64,000 bases of DNA from Streptomyces niveus (lineage in GTDB: Bacteria > Actinomycetota > Actinomycetes > Streptomycetales > Streptomycetaceae), in contig NZ_CP018047.1 in NCBI RefSeq assembly GCF_002009175.1, positions 7,555,001-7,619,000 on the forward strand. The letters run 5' to 3'. The notes beneath the pieces were generated by a model. That model did no database searches. It worked only from the letters and a program-made list of their open reading frames with translations, and was not told the origin of the DNA. Below, piece by piece: positions 44,527-54,070 of the stretch. The translations under genes were made by a program, and so were the position numbers. Position 1 is the first letter of the stretch. Each line of letters opens with the position of its first letter.

Positions 44527-45620
44527 ATGAACGTGAACGCGTGGCGTGTGCGGTCCACGGTAGAGGAGTTCGACCTCCCCCCGACGGAGTCCCCTTTGAC
44601 GTAGGGCTGCTGACGGAGGGCCGGGCTGAGTGGCTGTGCCAGGTGGGCCTGGAGGTGGGGACGCCGTTCCTCATCTCGCCGCTGTTCGAGTACGACGTCG
44701 TCCTGAACGGGTTCTTCCAGTCGCCGGGGATGCGGATGCGCGCGGTGAACACCCAGTTCGGCTACGCCCGGGATCTGGCGGCGTTCCTGACGTTTCTGTG
44801 GGCGTCGCGGCGGCGGAAGGGCTGGCGGGACGCGGTCGAGGAGGACCACCTCGCCTACTTGGTGTGGCGGCGCCGGGATGACGACGGGCCGCGGATCGCC
44901 GGGGCGACGTGGAACCGTGAGGTCGCGGGGGTGGACGCGTTCTACCAGTGGGCGGTTCGATCCGGGCACGTGCCGACAGGCCCGATCCCGAAGGTCGCCC
45001 GGTGACCGCGGGCCGGTGGGCAGTTGTCGCGTCGGACGGCGGACGAGCAGCGGCCGGCGACGTACGCGCGGGACACCGGCGGGGTGCGGGTTCAGTGGCT
45101 GCTGCCGGTCTCCTACCGGGTGTGGCGGGATGTGGGGGTGCGGGGCTTCGACGCGGCGGGTGTGCCCCGGCCGGGGTTCCGGGCGCGGTGGGCGGCGCGG
45201 AACGCGGCGTTCTGCGACCTGATGGTCCGTACCGGTCTCCGGCCTGCCGAGGAGTGCGCGCTGACGGTGTTCGAAGTGCCGTGGTGGGTGCTGGAGCCGG
45301 GTGCATATGTGAGGTTCTGGCTGCCGCAGGCGGTGGCGAAGGGCACCTCGGCACGGTGGAGTTATGTGCCGTCGGGGGTGGCGCGGGATGTGGACGACTA
45401 TCGGCGGTTGGATCGTGCGGAGGTCATCGCCCAGGCGCAGGAGGCCGGGCGGTACGGGCGGTGGCGCAGGCCCTGGGTGGTGGAGGATCCGGGCAGGCCG
45501 TGGGCGCGCCGGGTCGGGTCGGCGTCCCGAGTGAAGGCGGAGCATCTCGGCGCGCGCGAGCGCCGGTTGCTGTTGGTCGAGGGTCCGGGTGGCGGTCATC
45601 GCGCGGCGGAAGGGGCTGCC
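44527..45620 (+). pseudogene. Tyrosine recombinase/integrase, frameshifted and truncated
   Basis: Starts MNVNAWRVRSTVEEFDLPPTE at ATG 44527, hits TAG within 80 bases, and continues in another frame (PFDVGLLTEGRAEWLC) through a core-binding domain (NTQFGYARDLAAFLTFLW, ATWNREVAGVDAFYQWAV). After a second frame change at about 45005 comes RTGLRPAEECAL, with the first catalytic Arg. The HxxR block and Tyr are missing because a Tn3 tail follows after about LLLVEGPGG. Two frameshifts and the missing C-terminus make it non-functional. Confidence 0.8.
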
Positions 45621-45629
45621 GAGTTCCGG

Positions 45630-46199
45630 CACCTGATGCGGGTGGCCGTCTCCGTCCGCGAGGGCGTCATCTCCTCGGCGACGCTGCTCAAGCGCCTGCG
45701 CTCCGGCTCCCACAAGAACGCCACCTACACCGCGTTCCGTGAGGTCGGCCGTGTGATCCGCACCGTGCAGCTGCTGCGCTATCTGACGGACGCGCCGCTG
45801 CGCCGGCGGGTGACGGCGGCGACGAACAAGGTGGAGTCGTTCAACCGGTTCTCCCAGTGGGTCGGCTTCGGCAACCGGGGCGTCATCGCCGATAACGACC
45901 CCGTCGAGCAGGAGAAGGCGATGAAGTTCAACGCCCTGTTGACCAATGCGGTGATCTTCCATAACGCCCTGGACATCGCTGAGATCGTCCGCCAGCTGCT
46001 GGAGGAGGGATGGGAGATCGACCCCGAGGACCTGGCCCACATCTCCCCGTACCTGACCGAGCACATCAAACGGTTCGGCGAGTACTCCACCCACGAACTC
46101 GGCATCGAGCCGGAGGCGTACGACCCGAAACTCGACGTCGACTTCGCTCCCCTGCGCGAGCAGGATCTGACTACTGCCGGCTTCACCGAAGCGGCCTGA
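45630..46199 (+). pseudogene. Tn3-family transposase C-terminal fragment, fused to integrase remnant
   Basis: VAVSVREGVISSATLLKRLRS, NATYTAFREVGRVIRTVQLLRYL, TNKVESFNRFSQWVGFGNRG and ALLTNAVIFHNALDI are typical of the Tn3 TnpA C-terminus. The terminal catalytic Glu is in TNKVES. It continues in frame from the integrase piece, so one 391-codon frame (45024-46199) contains both. It is of a different Tn3 clade from the TnpA at 49.5 kb. Confidence 0.85.
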
Positions 46200-46234
46200 G
46201 CAGGGTCGGGGACTGGCGCGGTGGCTGATGCCCC

Positions 46235-46310
46235 GTTTCCAGTCCCCGCGGCTTCAAACCGTGCATGCAGTTCTCCCGCACACGGCTTTCCGGCATTGTT
46301 CTCACAAGGC
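46235..46310 (-). ncRNA. Possible group II intron fragment
   Basis: On the minus strand, GCCGTGTGC and GCATGCACGGTTTGA form a stem around a short loop, followed by GGACTGGAAACGG. This resembles the conserved hairpin in bacterial group II introns near the reverse transcriptase gene. No reverse transcriptase or domain V is seen nearby, so this is at most a scrap. Confidence 0.35.
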
Positions 46311-46520
46311 GCCGAGCCGACGTGCTCGGTCACCATCCGCGGCGCGTCCAGGCCGGTGTCTTCAGCACCCCCACAACGTTCACTACCTGCGTGCGAAGGT
46401 CCTGCACACCCAGCACACGCTGCCGCTGGCCGATCTGACGGAACTCAATGCGGGCTGAGCTCGGGACTGGTCGCATGTGCTAACAATGGGAAGCATGTCT
46501 CCCCCATGACAGGAGCCTCC

Positions 46521-47108
46521 ATGGACGACCAGCTGGCGCGTGTTCTCGACGACCTCTACCAGGAGGGGCGTGCGCACGACGGACCGCTGGCCGACCGGCT
46601 GCTGCGACTGCGCAACATGACCCCGGGCGCCGCCCAGCTGATCACGACGCTGATCCGTGCCCAACGCGCCACGTCGGTGCTGGAGATCGGCACGTCCAAC
46701 GGTTACTCGGCGATCTGGTTCGCCTACGCGGTCCGCGACACCGGGGGTCGGCTGACGACGGTGGAGATCGACGAGACCCGGGTCGCGGCCGCACTGGCGA
46801 ATCTGGCGCGCGCCGGGGTTCGGGAACAGGTGGACGTCGTGCACGGCGACGGTGCCGAGGTTCTGGTCAAGACCCCCGACGCATCGGTCGACCTGGTGGT
46901 CCTTGACGCCGAGCGGCCGGCGTACGCGGACTACTGGCCGCACCTGCGGCGGGTCCTGAAGCCGTACGGCGTGTTGGCCGTCGACAACGCGGTGAGCCAC
47001 CGGGAGCAGATGGTCGCGTTCCATGAACTGCTCACCGCGGAAAAGGAGTTCGCCGTCGCCCTGCACGAGGTGGGCGACGGAGTACTGACTGGGGTCCGGG
47101 TGCGCTGA
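46521..47108 (+). CDS. O-methyltransferase (class I SAM)
   Basis: A 195-aa protein with the SAM-binding VLEIGTSNGYSAIWFA (about 52-67), then TTVEIDETR with the acidic ribose ligand, VDVVHGDGAEVL and LVVLDAERP. It belongs to the catechol-O-methyltransferase-like group used on small hydroxylated metabolites. ATG 46521 is preferred over 46506 because AGGAG lies five bases upstream. No neighbour indicates the substrate. Confidence 0.85.
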   Translation: MDDQLARVLDDLYQEGRAHDGPLADRLLRLRNMTPGAAQLITTLIRAQRATSVLEIGTSNGYSAIWFAYAVRDTGGRLTTVEIDETRVAAALANLARAGVREQVDVVHGDGAEVLVKTPDASVDLVVLDAERPAYADYWPHLRRVLKPYGVLAVDNAVSHREQMVAFHELLTAEKEFAVALHEVGDGVLTGVRVR

Positions 47109-47165
47109 GGCCCCGGCCCCATCGGCCTGCCAGGTCCGTGAGGTCCGCTTGGCGATACTGGACGG

Positions 47166-47966
47166 ATGATAGACACACTCGAAGAGCCGCATCGCGTTCC
47201 CGGCGAGGTACGCGGCTATCTGGATGAGCTCGTCCGGCGCACGGGCGCGGTATGCGGATCCCGGCTGGTCGGCGTCACCGCGGTCGGTTCTCTGGCGCTT
47301 GGCGACTACCGACACGGGCGCAGTGACGTCGACGTCACCGTCGTGGTCGACCCGTCGCTGCCGCAGGAGGCGCTGCACGACTTGGCGCGGACCCTGGCCC
47401 ACCCGGAGCTGCTCTGCCCCGCCGCGGGACTGGAACTGGTGGTCTACGAGGCCGATTTCGCCGCCCGGCCCTCCGGTGAGGCCGGATACCTGCTCGACCT
47501 CAACACCGGCGCGCTGCTTTCCCCCAAGGTGTCCTTCGACGCCACCGAGTCCCCCACGTTCTGGTATGTCATCGACCGTTCCGTCGCCCATCAGCGGGGC
47601 CTCACCCTGTCCGGTCGGCCCGCGCGCAAGACGATCGCCGCGCCCAACCCGCCGGAACTGCTCACGGCGATCCGCGCCTCCCTGCGGGAGCACAGCGACG
47701 GCGAGGGCCACCTCTCCGACAACCGCGTCCTCAACGGCTGCCGCTCGGTGGTGTACTGCCGTACGGGCCAGTGGTTGGCCAAGCGCGCGGCGGCGCATCG
47801 GATCGCCATGGACCAGGCGGACTTCGGGCCGCTGCTGGAGGTTGCTGTCCGAAGTTTCGAGCGTTCGCGCGCCGACGCGGAGCCATTGCCTGCGCGCGAG
47901 GTCCGGTCCTTTCTCGGCTGGGCACGCGAACGCGTCGATGAGACCGCCCGCGCTGCCCGGGTCTGA
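47166..47966 (+). CDS. Aminoglycoside-nucleotidyltransferase-like protein
   Basis: A 266-aa protein. The N-terminal nucleotidyltransferase motif is GVTAVGSLALGDYRHGRSDVDVTVVV, with metal-binding Asp residues near 55-57. A helical C-terminal domain follows with GCRSVVYCRTGQWLAKRAA. It resembles ANT(3'')/AadA-type adenylyltransferases, which inactivate streptomycin or spectinomycin. Other nucleotide transfer roles are possible. 57 bases after the methyltransferase gene. Confidence 0.72.
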   Translation: MIDTLEEPHRVPGEVRGYLDELVRRTGAVCGSRLVGVTAVGSLALGDYRHGRSDVDVTVVVDPSLPQEALHDLARTLAHPELLCPAAGLELVVYEADFAARPSGEAGYLLDLNTGALLSPKVSFDATESPTFWYVIDRSVAHQRGLTLSGRPARKTIAAPNPPELLTAIRASLREHSDGEGHLSDNRVLNGCRSVVYCRTGQWLAKRAAAHRIAMDQADFGPLLEVAVRSFERSRADAEPLPAREVRSFLGWARERVDETARAARV

Positions 47967-48665
47967 GTGACACGCCCGGCGGGCTCGGGCGGACGTCTGC
48001 CCGAGCCCGCCGATGCTCGGTCCCGACACCGGTATGTGCCCTGTTCTCGTATGGCTACGGCAAGGTGGCGCGTAGCTCAGGGCGGGGTCGGGCGCAAGGG
48101 TCGACGGTACAGGGGGTGACGTTCTACCGCCGATGCGGCCCGATCGGGCGTGAGGTCCATCCGGGAAGTCTCTCAGAAGTGCCTCGCACAACTTGCGGGT
48201 TTCGAGAGGATTTTTGCGAACGGCGACCTGCGGAAACGTGATCACTGCAGGGGCTCTCGCAGAACTCTCATAGATGAACATTTGCGAGAGGGGGGCGGAG
48301 GAGATACGTGCAATAGCCGCCGCTTCTCAGCGGAGCCTGCTGGCAGCGTGGGGTACCGGTAGTTTCGGGCATGGTCGACGGTCCAGGAACGAGCCACCGC
48401 CCGATCGAGGCGCTGCGCGCTCCCGGGCTCAGCGCCACCTACAGACCCGGCGGTGCGTCGACGGGGAACTCCGAAGGCGATCGTCGGCAACAACTTGCTC
48501 TGTCGGGGTAAGGCCCTGGATTCCGGCGAGGACACGCAAGTCGGAGAGGCCCTGCGCAGGACTCCTGACGCCTGTTCGAGTTTGGCTAGCTGGAGGTCAG
48601 CCCTTCGGGGGATTGTGGGCGCAGGCGTGCATCGCGGCTTGGGATGGGCGGGCACTGGTCCTGGT
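47967..48665. other. Gap without a recognisable gene
   Basis: About 700 bases with only unconvincing frames. A few stretches look like decayed coding sequence, but I could not match them to a family. Confidence 0.4.
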
Positions 48666-49124
48666 GTGATCAAGAAACTCGCGCTTGTCCTGGCCATGGC
48701 GCTGGCCGTCGGCCTGCCCGTGGCCGCCTCTGCCTCTGCGGCGGACTCGCCCGTCCGGGAGATCCGGGGGCACGGCCTGTCGGCGTGCCCGAAGCAGTCT
48801 CTGTGCCTCTACGAGAAGGGTGACTTCAACGACGCCGACCATGACGCCAAGATCTGGGTCGTCACGGGGGATGTGACGGATCTCTCCGACTACGGAGCGG
48901 ACAACGAAGCATCCTCGGCCTACTTCAATATGACCGGTAAGGAAGCCACGCTGTTCGAGAACACCAACCAGAACACTGGCGACAATGGGGACGAGATCGA
49001 CATGGCCCCGACCAAGAGGCTCGCCAGCCTCGACGACCAGTGGGGCAACTACGGCGGGCCGTACGACTATAAGCGAGCGATCGTCCACCTGAACGACGCC
49101 GTCAGCTCCGTCTGGTTCTTCTGA
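48666..49124 (+). CDS. Secreted I36-type peptidase inhibitor-like protein
   Basis: A 152-aa protein with a Sec signal peptide (VIKKLALVLAMALAVGLPVAASASA, cleavage near residue 25). The mature part has CPKQSLCLYEKGDFND and KIWVVTGD, typical of the Streptomyces metalloproteinase inhibitor/beta-gamma-crystallin fold (I36). It ends SVWFF. GTG 48666 is chosen to start the signal peptide. No clear ribosome-binding site. A strong hairpin follows at 49358. Confidence 0.75.
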   Translation: MIKKLALVLAMALAVGLPVAASASAADSPVREIRGHGLSACPKQSLCLYEKGDFNDADHDAKIWVVTGDVTDLSDYGADNEASSAYFNMTGKEATLFENTNQNTGDNGDEIDMAPTKRLASLDDQWGNYGGPYDYKRAIVHLNDAVSSVWFF

Positions 49125-49357
49125 GCCGTTCCCTAACTGGCGGCTGATCCGGCACTGAGGGCGCAGCATCCGGCGGCGGGCGGCACCCCGGAGAGGGGTG
49201 TCGCCCACCGCCGAATGTAGACGGGCCCTCCCCGGACGCCACAACTTGATGGCGCCGGTCGAAGCGCCGGAGGGTGTGCTGGCCGCTGCCGCTTGAAAGG
49301 TCGTGCGGCGAAGCCGCTCCGCTTTCCGCTCTTTCTATTCTGGCGGTTGGAGGAGAT

Positions 49358-49397
49358 ACGCCCGAAGGGCGCCCCCGCGGGGGCGCCCTTCGGGCGT
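49358..49397. terminator. 40-bp perfect palindrome
   Basis: Arms 49358-49377 and 49378-49397 are 20-bp exact reverse complements without a loop. It lies between the convergent I36-type gene and the Tn3 tnpA, so it probably terminates both. It could alternatively be a recombination site. Confidence 0.6.
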
Positions 49398-49535
49398 CCC
49401 ATGCCGCGCCCTCGACCACTGCCCGGACACCGGCGGCGCGCTCGCCCCTCCTCGTTACCCCGGCCGGCCCCTCCCCGGCCCGGCACTCCACCCCGACAAC
49501 GGTCCGGGCCCCGGCGGGAGACGCCAAGAGGGCCT

Positions 49536-52500
49536 CTACTCCTCGTCGTCCTCGTCCAGCCCGAGCCCGGCCGCGTCCGGGTCGCGCAGCGGGCGCAGGG
49601 CGCCGGCGGCCGGGGCGGAGGCGGTGAAGCTGTAGCGGCCGAGCACGTTGAGGTTCGCGTGCTTGAGCGGGGAGAGCCGGGCGATGTCCTCGTCCCACAG
49701 CTCGTGGCCCTCGGTGCGGAGCTGGGCGACGGCAGCGTCGATGTACTTCGTGGTCCACAGCACGATGGCGTTGAGGACCAGGCCGAGCACGCCGAGCTGG
49801 TCCTCCATCCCGTCCCGGTACGCCTGGTGGATGGTGCCGCGCTTGCCGTGGCACACGTCGCGGGCGAGCTTGTGGCGGGATTCCTGCACGGTGAGCTGAC
49901 GGTTCATCTGCCGGCGGTAGGTGTCGTCGACCGGGTCGACCATCCTCATCAGGTGCTCGGTCTTGGCGATCCGCCCGTACTCCGCGAACGCCTGCCCCAG
50001 CGGTGTGGGGTGGCCCTCGCGGCCGAACATCCGCAGCAGGTCGTACGCGCGGACCTGGTTGGTGACCAGGGAGCCCGCGACCCGGAGCATGTCCGGCCAC
50101 CACGTCTCGATCTTCTTCAGGTTCACGCGGTTGCGAGCGAGCGGCTCCAGCACCCCGTACGTCCCCGTCTCCACCCCGGGCATGGTCGCCCGCCAGAACC
50201 TCTGGTCGTCCAGGTCCTTGAAGCGGGGGCTGAAGTTGTAGCCCAGGATCTTGAAGATCCCGAACACGATGTCGGAGTAGGAGGCGTTGTCGGTGGCCAC
50301 CATCTCCGGCTTCACGCCGCCGTCCAGGTTCAGCAGCGCGTCCAGGATGTGCAGGGGGTCGCGCGGGGTGCCGGGGACGACCATCTGCCCGATGCCTGCG
50401 ACCTGGTCGTTGACGGCGTTGAGCCAGGTGATGCCGCGCTTGAACCCGAAGTACTTCGGGGAGGGCGCCGCGCTGATTGTGCGGACGGGGACGACGAACC
50501 GCAGTCCGTCGACCGAGGCCAGCAGACCGTCGCCCCAAAACTGCACGATCGGCACCTCGGACTGGGCCTCGATCAGAGCCGCGTTCGCCGCGGCGATCGT
50601 GTCGGCGCGCAGGTAGAACTGGTCGACGTGGACCAGGCGGGAGCGGGTCAGGGCCTCGTGGCCGGGGTTGGTGACCGGGGTCATGCCGATGTTGCACGCC
50701 TCGCTCACCAGCAGCGCGACCACCGAGGTGGTCAGGTCCTTCATGCGGGTGGTGCCGTCCCCGAGGTGGACGAAGGCATCGAGGAACCCGGTCCAGGAGT
50801 GGACCTCGAACAACAGGTCCGGCAGGTCGATCTTCGGGAGCATCTTCTCGACCCGCTGGCGCAGCCAGGCCAGCGACTTCGGCTCGCCGAGCGCGCCGAG
50901 CTTCTCCACGTTCAGCTTCACCCGGCCGTCTCGCTGGACGTCGAGCGACACCTTCGCGTCCTTGCCCGCCGACTCCAGGCGCTCGGCCATCTGCTTCCAC
51001 CCGGCGTCCAGGGCCCGCACCAGCTCCGCCAGGTGCTCGGTGACGGGCATGTCCAGGCTCAGCCCGGCCAGCACGTCCTCGCACACCGCGTCCCACGCCA
51101 CGCCGTCCAAGAGCCGGGCGCGCGGATCGGACCACCAGTGCGAGGGCGAGGCGAACACGTTGCGGTTGTTCAGGGCCCGGTGCAGCTGCTCCAGCACGCA
51201 CACCACGTACGCGTCCCGGTCCACCGACCCCTGCGGCAACTCGGCGTTCGCGTACACCGCCTTGCGCCAAGCCGGCGGCACCAGCTTCTCATCCACCTCT
51301 CGCGGCAGCAGCGGCTTGTCCTTCACCCGCCGCCTCGCCAGCGCGGGCAGCCGCTTCACCCCGGCCAGCACCCGCGCACCGCCGGTCGACGCCGCCAGCG
51401 CCTTCGACTCGCCCAGCAACGCCAGGAACGGCCGCACCGTGTTGTAGCGGGTGGCCAGCGCCGCCCGCATCGCGACGTCGGCCGAGCCCTCGTCCTCGGG
51501 CACCAGGGACACCACCAGCGCGGCCGCGGTCATCACCGCCGCCCGCGGGGCGACCTCCTCGACCGCCGCCCACAACGCCGCCGCGTCCAGGTCAGCGCCG
51601 TGCGTCTCCACCAGCTCCAGCTCCTCGAACAACACCTTCGCCGCCCGCGCGAGCGTCCTCGACGCCTTCTCCAACTGCGGCAGCGTCGACAGGCGCTCCC
51701 TCTCCGTCGCCCGCCTCGCGGTGCTGAGCAGCCGGGTCACCATCAGCACCTGGAACAGGTCCAGGGCCTCGTCGATGGCCTTCGCCTCCAGGTGCCGCAT
51801 CACTGCGGTGAGCATCGCGGTGCGCTTGGGCTCCTCGGCCCGCTCCAGGCTCGCCGCCTTCGACCCCAGCCCGTACCGGGCCAGCGCGGCCAGCCGGTTC
51901 GGCGGGATCTGCGAGAGCCGCACCCGGCCCAGACCGAACGCACCGATCTCATCGACCCGCTCCAGCGACCGCGCGAACGCTGTGCCCGTCGTCGCGTCGG
52001 CGGCGGGCGCAGCCGCTCCAGCTCCGAGAACCGGGCGCCCTCCGGCACCGCCAGCGTGGCTACCAGGTCCCCGGGCAGTGCCGCGTCCGCCCGGTGCGCG
52101 GCCCTGGCGACCGTGGCGTGCAGCCGCTTCTCCGCGACCGCCCGCACCTCCGACACCTTCCGGGCCAGCACGCTCACCCCGGGCAGCAGCACCCGGTGAC
52201 GGCGCAGCCAGCCCACCGCCTGGTTGAACAGGGCCGCCGGCCCCTCGGCGTGCGTCCACGCCCGGCCGTGCAGGAACGTGCGGAACTTCCGGCCCCACTC
52301 CGCGTCGTCGTACTCGTGGTACTCGTAGGCGTCCCGGATCTCCCACGCGTGCTCGTACGCCGTCGGCTTGCGCTCGGTGTACTGCTTCACGCAACTGACG
52401 TCCTCGATGCCGAGCTGCTCCCCGAGGTACTCCACCACCGCCCACGGCACGTCCAGCGGGTCGTCGGGAAGGAACCGGCCGATGTAGCGCACGGTGCACA

Positions 52501-52666
52501 TCTGGAGGGCGAACCCGAGCCGGTTGTGATCCCCGCGCCGCTTCGCGACCAGCTTGCGGTCCTCGTCGTCTAGGAAGAAGAACCGCTCCAGCTCCGGCCG
52601 GGTCGGCTCCTCGTTGAACTTCCCGTATGAAGCCGCCTGCTCGTCGGTCAAGAACTCCACTGGCAT
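49536..52666 (-). pseudogene. Tn3-family transposase, full length but frameshifted
   Basis: The N-terminal part begins MPVEFLTDEQAASYGKFN at 52666 and has the DUF4158-like region. It runs to about ELERLRPP near 52000, where the frame changes. The rest, from ATTGTAFARSLERVDEIGAFG to the stop at 49536, is in another frame. The DDE residues are visible: Asp in SVDGLRFVV, Asp in TDNASYSDIVFG, and Glu in TVQESRHKLARD. Total about 1,040 residues, normal for the family. A single indel in a CG run could be real or a sequencing error. Confidence 0.85.
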
Positions 52667-52754
52667 GGACCTGACGCTAACGACGCCCGCGGCCGCTCAA
52701 CGATCTTCCACCGAACCCCGGCGCCAGGCCGATCGACTGTGCTAGAAGCCCATG

Positions 52755-52793
52755 ATCACCGGCTTAGCGTTAACCGCTGTACCGCTGTGCCCC
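52755..52793. repeat. Candidate Tn3 terminal inverted repeat
   Basis: Read from its outer end on the minus strand, it begins GGGGCACAGCGGTACAGCGG and continues to GTTAACGCTAAGCCGG. The GGGG start and about 38-bp length suit Tn3 ends. No partner was found downstream of tnpA. Confidence 0.35.
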
Positions 52794-53300
52794 AAGGTCG
52801 GATGAACCGCCCGCTGCGCCAGCGGCTGGAGCGGCTTCAGGCGCTGTTCACTCCGGAGTCCTGCACACCCCGTGGACCCTTGTGACGTCGACGAACGACC
52901 GCTCCGTGGCGGCCGGATGGCTGGCACCCGCCTACGGCCGCGTCGGGATCGAAGGGGTCGTCGTGAAACCGACGGCCCCTACCGGCCCGGTGAGCGGGGG
53001 ACTTGGACCAAGGTACGTGCCTACGAGTCAACCGAGGCGATCGTCGGCGGCGTGACCGGATCGCCGTCCAGACCCCAGACGCTGCTGCTCGGCAGGTACG
53101 ACACCGCCGGCCGCCTTCGCCTGGTGGCCCGCACGACGCTTCTCACGTCGGCCGCCGGGCAGTTGGTGGGGCGGGTCCTCGTGCCCACCTCCGGTACACA
53201 CCCCTGGCAGGCGTGCGGTTCTCAGCCGGGTGGGGACGGGCCGACACAACCGTCGACCACGGCCGCTACCGGCACCCCGTCCGCTAACTGCGGGTCCGCG
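52794..53300 (+). pseudogene. DNA ligase (LigC/LigD-like) remnant
   Basis: Frames read LFTPES, then PWTLVTSTNDRSVAAGWL and AYGRVGIEGVVVKPTAP, then YRPGERGTWTKVRAYESTEAIVGG and PQTLLLGRYDTAGRLRLV. These match the C-terminal adenylation and OB-fold parts of an actinobacterial ATP-dependent DNA ligase, with at least two frameshifts. It starts directly after the candidate Tn3 end. Different from the ligase at 56848. Confidence 0.7.
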
Positions 53301-53412
53301 ACGACCTCACCGTCACCGACGTCTCGCTCCTCGACTCAGGCGGCCCCGCGCCCTGACGACGCGGATTCTCGGTCAGGAGGCGCTGCCACCATCGAACGCA
53401 ACCAAACTGTTT

Positions 53413-53437
53413 GTGCCCTCCGGCAGCCGGAGGGCAC
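53413..53437. terminator. Perfect 11-bp stem hairpin
   Basis: GTGCCCTCCGG and CCGGAGGGCAC pair around CAG. No T-run follows, so the terminator call is tentative. Confidence 0.4.
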
Positions 53438-53651
53438 GGCCCAGTCTGGGTGGTGGACCGGGGCCGTCGGTGCCGCGGTGGCGCTCGCTGTGCCGACCGG
53501 CACAGGTATCAACGCTTCATACGGAGCTAGGTGACAAAGGCGTCCATCACGAACCGCACTGCGGTCCTGCGGGGAAACGATCCGCGCCCCGGCCCGGTCG
53601 GTCGACCGGGGACGGGACGTCAGGGTGAAGCCGACCGCTTGCGGTGGTCGG

Positions 53652-53864
53652 TCAGGCGAAGTGCGACTTGAACTCGGCAAGGCTGATGCGCCTGTTGCCG
53701 TCCGTGTCGGCCTCCCTGACGAACTCGGCGAGTTTGATCCCGCCGATGGCGCCTTGGCTGGCCTTCCCGTAATCACGCAGCTCGCTCAGCCCGATCTCTC
53801 CGTTGCCGTCCGTGTCGATCTCCGAGAACAGGGCCTCGGCCTCGGCTTCGGTCATGGTGTTCAT
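53652..53864 (-). CDS. EF-hand calcium-binding protein
   Basis: A 70-aa protein with two EF-hands: DTDGNGEIGLSEL and DTDGNRRISLAEF, each with the Asp/Asn/Glu ligand pattern. It belongs to the small calmodulin-like proteins of Streptomyces. AAGGAG lies just before ATG 53864. A truncated relative is at 58007-58175. Probably a cytosolic calcium buffer or sensor. Confidence 0.85.
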   Translation of the reverse strand: MNTMTEAEAEALFSEIDTDGNGEIGLSELRDYGKASQGAIGGIKLAEFVREADTDGNRRISLAEFKSHFA

Positions 53865-54070
53865 CACTCCTTCTGAGAACTCTGCGTATGTGTGCGGTGA
53901 ACGTGACCGTTCACCTGCATTGGAATCGGTGCTGGCCACCGTGGCGCCTGGTCCGGGAGGGGCCGCCGGGAGCAGGGACGCTGTGTGTGTGGGGCCGTCC
54001 TGCGGGGCGACGGGCCGGCCGGCCGCCTTCGACGCCGAGGGGAACATGGCTGGCGGGGCCGTGCTCCCTC

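Larger units (their letters stand above)
30890..46199. mobile_element. Mobilizable plasmid-like/integrative element, approximate limits
   Basis: The stretch contains, on the minus strand, a relaxase, MobC, an O-like replication protein, a DnaC-like ATPase and a DUF2637 protein. On the plus strand it has a DUF317 protein and, at the far end, a broken tyrosine integrase. Genes of this kind occur together in actinobacterial mobilizable elements. No attachment sites were found, no DNA translocase (TraB/FtsK type) is present, and the integrase may belong to a later insertion. Limits are a guess. Confidence 0.45.

Noticed and set aside
44527..45620. A functional integrase with a tRNA attachment site
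   Set aside because: Two frame changes and loss of the C-terminal catalytic residues were seen, and no tRNA gene is nearby.
44505..46094. A 529-codon minus-strand open frame opposite the integrase/TnpA remnant
   Set aside because: Composition is Pro/Arg/His-rich and without motifs, while the plus strand has recognisable protein blocks.
48150..48660. Small open frames upstream of the I36-type gene
   Set aside because: None has a ribosome-binding site or protein resemblance that I can support.
49293..52199. A 968-codon plus-strand open frame opposite tnpA
   Set aside because: Antisense shadow of the Tn3 transposase; no family resemblance and His/Val/Leu-rich composition typical of such shadows.
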